Assembly: GCA_038093975.1 (NCBI GenBank) | Contig: JBBPTG010000227.1 | Coordinates: 1 to 39,115, forward strand | Source of the DNA: Chalciporus piperatus | Lineage: Eukaryota; Basidiomycota; Agaricomycetes; Boletales; Boletaceae | Direction of reading: 5' to 3' | Length of the DNA: 39,115 nt | Shown: positions 34,352-39,115 of the stretch, one piece after another | Numbering within the stretch: the stretch's first letter is position 1 | Layout: each line of letters begins with the position of its first letter | The notes under the pieces: model-generated | Told to the model about the DNA's origin: nothing | What the model saw: only the letters and a program-made list of their open reading frames with translations | Database searches by the model: none | Made by a program: the position numbers and the translations under genes

Positions 34352-35280
34352 GTCCAGTGGCCCAGTAACAAGTAGTTTCAGTAGTTTCAGTAGTTTCAGT
34401 AACCTAGTCACCCAGTCATCAAGTAGTTTCAGTAGTCTTAGTAACCCAGTGGCCTAGTGGCCCAGTCATCCAGTCATTTCAGTAGCTTCAGTAGCTCAGT
34501 CATTCAGTCATCCAGTAGTCTCAGTAGTCTCAGTCATCCAGCAGCCCAGTCATCCAGTCATCCAGTCATTTCAGTAGTCCCAGTAGCTCAGTCATCCAGT
34601 CATCCAGTCATTTCAGTGGTCTCATTAGTCCAGTGGCCAAGTGTTCCAGTTATCCAGTAGTTCCAGTAACCCAGCAGCCCAGTCATCAAGTCATCCAGTT
34701 ACTTCAGTAGTCTCAGTAGCCCAGTCATTCAGTCATTCAGTCATCCAGTAGTTCCAGTAACCCAGCATCCCAGTCATCCAGTCATCCAGTAGTTCCAGTA
34801 ACCCAGCATCCCAGTCATCCAGTCATCCAGTAGTTCCAGTAACCCAGCAGCCCAGTCATCCAATCATCCAGTCACTTCAGTAGTCTCAGTAGCTCAGTAG
34901 CCCAGTGTTCCAGTCATCCAGACATCTCAGTAGCCTAGTAGCTCAGTTTCCCAGTCATGTAGTCATCTCAGCAGCCTAGTAGCCCAGTGCCCTAGTCATC
35001 CAGCAATCCAGTTGTCTCATTACTCCAGCCATCCAGTATTCCAGTATTCCAGTAATCTAGTCACTCAGTGGTCCAGTAATCCAGTCACTCCAGTCACTCC
35101 AGTCACTCCAGTCAAGTCACACAAGTCACTCCAGTAATCCAGTCACCTCAGTAATCCAGTCACTCCAGTAATCCAGTCATCCTGTGGTCCAGTAAACCAG
35201 TCACTTCAGTCACACCAGTCATACCAGTTATCCAGTTACCCAGCCCTCAGCTCACCCAATCACTCCAGTACTACTCAGTC
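34352..35280. repeat. CCAGT-type short tandem array, left
   Basis: About 0.9 kb of imperfect 8-11-base units such as CCAGTCAT and CAGTAGTTC, with higher-order repeats near 34740-34860 (CATCCAGTAGTTCCAGTAAC blocks). Confidence 0.9.
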
Positions 35281-35339
35281 ATCTAATAGAGTCATTCTAA
35301 TTAGTGACATTTTATAATCATTCATAGGATGGATTATAG

Positions 35340-35960
35340 CTAAAGTCCACAAAAATGTGTACTAAAAGTGTAGTTAACAATGTGGGAAAGGGTATTAGGA
35401 TTGAGTGTAGTAAAGTGTACAAAAAAGCGTAGTACAAGTGTAGTTACAAGTGTGGGAAAGTATAGCTAGATTGAGTGAGCAAAGTGTACAAAAAAGCGTA
35501 GTCAAAGTGTAGTCAAGAGTGTGGGAAAGTGTAGCTAGATTGAGTGTAGCAAAAGTGTACAAAAAAGCGTAGTAAAAGTGTAGTGAAATGTGTGGGAAAG
35601 TGTGTAGTGATAGAGTGTAGCTAAAGTGGACAAAAAAGTGTACTAAAAGTGTAGTTACAAGTGTAGTGATTGAGTGTAGCAAAGTGTAACAAAAAAGCGT
35701 AGTAAAACTTGAATCAAATGTGTAGGAAAGTGTAGCTAGATTGAGTGTAACAAAAGTGTACAAAAAAGCGTAGTAAATGTGTAGTTACAAGTGTGGGAAA
35801 GTGTATTAGGTTAGAGTGTAGCAAAAGTGTACAAAAAAGCGCAGTAAGTGTGTAGTTACAAGTGTAGCAAAGTATGTGGAGATCAAACCTATTGAAAGTG
35901 TACAAAAAAGCATACACAAGTGTACAAAAAATATGGTAGCTATCTAGTGTAGGAGATCCT
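35340..35960. repeat. ~70-bp AT-rich minisatellite
   Basis: About nine units. Each has TGTACAAAAAAGCGTAG followed by AAGTGTAG and GTGGGAAAGTGTA motifs; starts near 35416, 35485, 35556, 35627, 35686, 35757, 35829 and 35898. Confidence 0.88.
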
Positions 35961-36099
35961 AATAAAGTGTAGCCACATTTCCCTAATGCTCGGACTTGAC
36001 ACAAAATCCGCGCGAAAAAGTCACGTGACCATGTTGAATTTGCCGCGCCACCTCTTCGACTCTCTCTCACCACTACACCACACCTCAACAACAACAAAA

Positions 36100-36895
36100 C
36101 GGCCGGCGAGGGCTCAAAAGCCCCGCCGGCATCGCCAGGTGAGTGAAAACTCGCTCACCACCATATCCGCTCACCTCGCAAACAGCCTGCTGCCACCTAC
36201 CACCTCACTCTCGACACGAAAACGACGAAAACGCGAAAACGCGGCCGGCGTGGGCTCAGCGGCCCCGCCGGCTTCACGAGGTGAGTGATAAGCCACCTGC
36301 TCACCCCGCAAACAGCCGCTTGCACTGCTCGGCCCACTACCACCTACCACACCACTCTCGACACGAAAACGACGAAAACGCGAAAACGCGGCCGGCGTGG
36401 GCTCAACAGCCCCGCCGGCTTCACGAGGTGAGTGAGAACTCACTCACCACCACATCCGCTCACCCCGCAAACAGCCGCTCGCACTGCGCGGCCCACTACC
36501 ACCTACCACACCACTCCCGACACGAAAACGACGAAAACGCGAAAACGCGGCCGGCGTGGGCTCAACAGCCCCGCCGGCTTCACGAGGTGAGTGAGAACTC
36601 GCTCACCACCACATCCGCTCACCCCGCAAACAGCCGCTCGCACTGCGCGGCCCACTACCACCTACCACACCACTCCCGACACGAAAACGACGAAAATGTG
36701 AAAACGCGGCCGGCGTGGGCTCAACAGCCCCGCCAGCTTCACGAGGTGAGTGATAAGCCACCTGCTCACCCCACAAACAGCTGCTCGCACTGCTCGGCCC
36801 GCTACCACCACTTCTCACCACCTCAAGCTCAAACAACGAAGCCGGCGCGGGCTCAACAGCCCCGCTGGCTTCAAAGGTTCGTGTTTATTTGTTGA
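36100..36895. repeat. ~150-bp GC-rich minisatellite
   Basis: About six units containing GCGGCCGGCGTGGGCTCA, CGAGGTGAGTGA and ACGACGAAAA. Starts near 36100, 36241, 36388, 36547, 36706 and 36841, with two exact 159-base periods. 159 is a multiple of three, which makes a long repetitive open frame that is not a gene. Confidence 0.9.
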
Positions 36896-37064
36896 CTAAC
36901 ACACCTACTCACCTCGTACATAGCTGCTCGTGTTGCATGGCACTTCATTAACTTGTAACTATTGTACCACAATACATGTAATAGTTAGACATAATATATT
37001 TCGCATTTTCTGAACTGTCATAAGGTGTGAATTAATCATAAGATATAGTGAACTAGTAATTGGG

Positions 37065-37528
37065 ACTGGGTGACTGGATTACTGGGTGACTGGATTACTG
37101 AGGTGACTGGGTGACTGGATTACTGGGTTACTGAGGTGACTGGGAGTGACTGGTGACTGGGTTACTGGTGTCACTTGTGTGACTGGAGTGACTGGAGTGA
37201 CTAGATTACTGGATCACTGAGTGACTGGATTACTGAGACTACTGGATTACTGGACCACTGAGTGACTAGATTACTGGAATACTGGAATACTGAATGGCTG
37301 GAGTAATGAGACAACTGGATTGCTGGATAACTAGGGCACTGGGCTACTAGGCTGCTGAGATGACTACATGACTGGGACACTGGGCTACTAGGCTACTGAG
37401 ATAACTGGATGACTGGAACACTGGGCTACTGGGCTACTGAGACTACTGAAGTGACTGGGCTAATGAACCAATGAGATTACTGAAATGACTGGCTGACTGG
37501 ATGACTGGGCAACTGAGCAACTGGCGTA
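37065..37528. repeat. ACTGG-type short tandem array, right
   Basis: Complementary counterpart of the left array (GACTGGATTACTGGGTGACT-like units), about half its length. Confidence 0.9.
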
Positions 37529-37588
37529 CTGGTTTAACTGATCCAGTCATTCCAGTAACTTCAGACTTTTTGCAGTGTTGCTGATGTG

Positions 37589-38014
37589 TGCACTGGCTGG
37601 TTCCTATTGGTGAACAGCCGGATCTGCACACTGGCTTATGGGTCGTGAAGCCAGAGTATGAGAGGAACGGTCGACGTACCATGGCAGTAGTTCATCTTGA
37701 CTCCGTCGCGAGGGCTGCCCATCTGATTGGAGCTTGTGGGACTTCTTGTCTACCTGACGACTTCCATTTTTCTGACAGTTTGGACGCATTTCGAGCTTTC
37801 TATGTCAATAGATATGCAGACCATCACATGTTCGAGTTTCTATCTTAATGTAACAACCACTTCCGAAGCTCGCCCACTAGAACTCTGCAGACTTGCAACA
37901 TTCTGGTCAACTTGAATGTACTTGCCGTCTGTTGGGCTGGTTGACCTGACAAAAAGTTGCAACAAGTCAACCAAGTCCGACCATAAATCCGCGAGATTGC
38001 TGATGAGTATGATT
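37589..38014. other. Gene-free stretch
   Basis: A plus-strand frame (37588-37848) reads GEQPDLHTGLWVVKPEYERN but has no recognisable domain. Nothing firm. Confidence 0.35.
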
Positions 38015-38446
38015 CTAGAGAAGTGTCAATTCAACTTGCCAAGCCTGAGTCTTGATCAACGTGGGCGCACGCACCTTTAAGTGCCCATTACACTCGACAC
38101 ACACTGGCATTCCCGGGCCCTCACGATGCTGCTTGACTGCTTTGACTCTAGCACGCTCCATGGCTAACAAAATTTCGTTGCAGAAGTCCAGAACCCAAGC
38201 CGGAGGGAGTTGGAATACAACGCAGAGAGTTTCTGGAAGAGCGTAAGAGAGGTAGTCGATGGGGATCACATCGATAGGCTGAAGATTTCCAAAGAGCCAC
38301 GCGAGTGGCTCTGTGAACTTCTCCGACCAACCAAAGTCTGGTTGTCGCTTATCAAGCCTTGCGAGAACCTGAGCAAATGTTGGATAAGGAATACATCGCT
38401 GATGATAAGCTGACTCGTTGACGAGGTAGAAGGGAAAATATTCCAT
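38015..38446 (-). CDS. Hypothetical protein fragment, up to 143 aa
   Basis: The minus frame begins MEYFPFYLVNESAYHQRCIPYP and has a helical middle (VVFQLPPAWVLDFCNEILLAMERARVKAVKQH). A CVECNGHLKVRAP segment near the C-terminus could be one zinc-binding half-site. Composition is protein-like and hydrophobic positions are well spaced. I do not recognise the family. The ATG lies at the edge of the tandem duplication, so the original 5' exon may have been elsewhere. Confidence 0.45.
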   Translation of the reverse strand: MEYFPFYLVNESAYHQRCIPYPTFAQVLARLDKRQPDFGWSEKFTEPLAWLFGNLQPIDVIPIDYLSYALPETLCVVFQLPPAWVLDFCNEILLAMERARVKAVKQHREGPGMPVCVECNGHLKVRAPTLIKTQAWQVELTLL

Positions 38447-38811
38447 GTCAGATTAGGCTGGGCAACTCACTATCTTACTTTTTCTTTAGTATCATGTCGC
38501 CCGGCCACGACCTTCTAAGGCCATCAACGATCTAAGGTTCCAGATCTGGCATCGAATTTCAAGTCTAAACTTGAAGCATCGCCCCACTGCTTCCCTGGCA
38601 TCAGCAGAATAGTCTCCATGTCAGATTAGGCTGGGCAACTCACTATCTTACTTTTTCTTTAGTATCATGCCGCCCGGGTCGGACTTGGAGTCTCTGCGCC
38701 ACGACCTTCTAAGGCCATCAACGATCTAAGGTTCCAGATCTGGCATCGAGTTTCAAGTCTAAACTTGAAGCATCGCCCCACCGCTTCCCTGGCCATCAGC
38801 AGAATAGTCTC
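38443..38811. repeat. Tandem duplication, 173 + 196 bp
   Basis: 38443-38615 and 38616-38811 are direct copies starting CCATGTCAGATTAGG and ending AGTCTC. The first lacks about 23 bases present in the second (from GGTCGGACTTGG) and one base in the CCTGGCCATCAG region. Confidence 0.93.
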
Positions 38812-39021
38812 CTCCGAGTCGTAGCTCCAACAGATAACAAAATATGTTGTCTCAGAATTCTTTCCAGAATACTGGGTAAGTTCCGGGCAGGCCACCCATC
38901 CCGTGGGCCCTGGTGCCAGGTCTCTGCTCATATTAACAGGCCGTAGCAATTCCTGGGTAAGGCATTTTCTCGAGTCTCGACCAATGTCATCCTCATCGTC
39001 AGCCTCTGTTACTTCTACCAT
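38665..39021 (-). CDS. Hypothetical acidic N-terminal fragment
   Basis: The minus frame MVEVTEADDEDDIGRDSRKC ... WSYDSEETILLMAREAVGRC ... ALEGRGAE is protein-like but unrecognised. Its second half falls in the intact copy of the tandem duplication; the other copy is frameshifted. It overlaps an opposite-strand frame starting at 38984, so at most one of the two starts is real. Confidence 0.3.
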   Translation of the reverse strand: MVEVTEADDEDDIGRDSRKCLTQELLRPVNMSRDLAPGPTGWVACPELTQYSGKNSETTYFVICWSYDSEETILLMAREAVGRCFKFRLETRCQIWNLRSLMALEGRGAETPSPTRAA

Positions 39022-39115
39022 GGCAGCCGCGCTGTCCGGAACTGTGCTTGCTCAGGCAAGCACAGCGTCCTCCCAGTCTAATACTCAGGATCTTGCGAGC
39101 CTCAAAAGGCGCATT
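38984..39115 (+). CDS. Possible gene start running off the window
   Basis: An ATG at 38984 opens 44 uninterrupted codons (MSSSSSASVTSTMAAALSGT ... DLASLKRRI) to the window edge. The Ser/Ala-rich start followed by a charged helix-like end is typical of gag-like or regulatory N-termini, but nothing identifies it. A 10-bp-arm hairpin (CTGTGCTTGC, four bases, GCAAGCACAG) lies inside at about 39047-39070. Confidence 0.3.
   Translation, partial: MSSSSSASVTSTMAAALSGTVLAQASTASSQSNTQDLASLKRRI

Larger units (their letters stand above)
34290..37588. mobile_element. Fold-back-like element, 3.3 kb
   Basis: The outer ~60 bases (34290-34349 and 37529-37588) are near-perfect inverted repeats beginning CACATCAGCAACACTG. 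Inside each lies a long array of short CCAGTNA-type repeats, reading CAGT on the left (to about 35280) and ACTG on the right (from about 37065), so the arrays are inverted relative to each other. The core is two unrelated minisatellites. Inverted ends made of short tandem repeats are the mark of fold-back elements. No target duplication or transposase was found. Confidence 0.7.

Noticed and set aside
36143..36895. 250-codon repetitive frame (HENDENAKTRPAW repeats)
   Set aside because: It follows from a minisatellite whose 159-base period is a multiple of three; there is no gene structure.

Overview
The window reads as a basidiomycete (Agaricomycete-type) fungal nuclear locus rich in transposable elements. 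The grounds are short introns (about 48-80 bases, GTRAGT...YAG), a Zn2Cys6 regulator, hAT, Ty3-type and Mutator-like elements, and OrsD/RecQ-type relics. No species can be named from sequence alone.

Layout. 1-8.1 kb is relic-rich and gene-poor: a zinc-finger exon on the minus strand, a Ty3/gypsy integrase scrap, two small hairpins, and one unrecognised plus-strand reading frame with lesions. 8.2-22.7 kb is the most distinctive part. Three minus-strand genes lie head to tail: a 204-aa cysteine-rich RING-like protein; a very large gene whose N-terminus carries a ParB/Srx-like motif (about 1,687 codons once its insertions are discounted); and a 542-aa coiled-coil C3HC4 RING protein with a 15-base micro-exon. 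The large gene is broken by a 4,194-bp hAT element with a perfect 8-bp target duplication, two TGA codons and a one-base insertion; a solo LTR also sits in one of its introns. Nine copies of a 32-bp palindrome lie only in the gaps around these three genes, and three of them form a symmetric 448-bp nested palindrome.

22.8-26.5 kb holds a three-copy ~295-bp satellite next to a decayed RecQ-like helicase. 27.9-29.3 kb is an apparently intact Zn2Cys6 transcription factor, with a 1,383-bp Mutator-like non-autonomous element (9-bp target duplication) just past its stop codon. 31.5-34.0 kb contains relics of ribosomal protein uL4 (RPL4) and of a serine carboxypeptidase. 34.3-37.6 kb is a fold-back-like element whose inverted ends are built of short CCAGT-type repeats and whose core is two minisatellites. 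The last 1.5 kb has unrecognised reading frames and a partial tandem duplication.

The candidate undescribed system is the ParB-like/RING/RING gene trio with its dedicated palindromes. It looks like a decaying copy of a multi-gene unit. Whether that unit is mobile, a segregation-like system or a host gene cluster cannot be decided from this copy.
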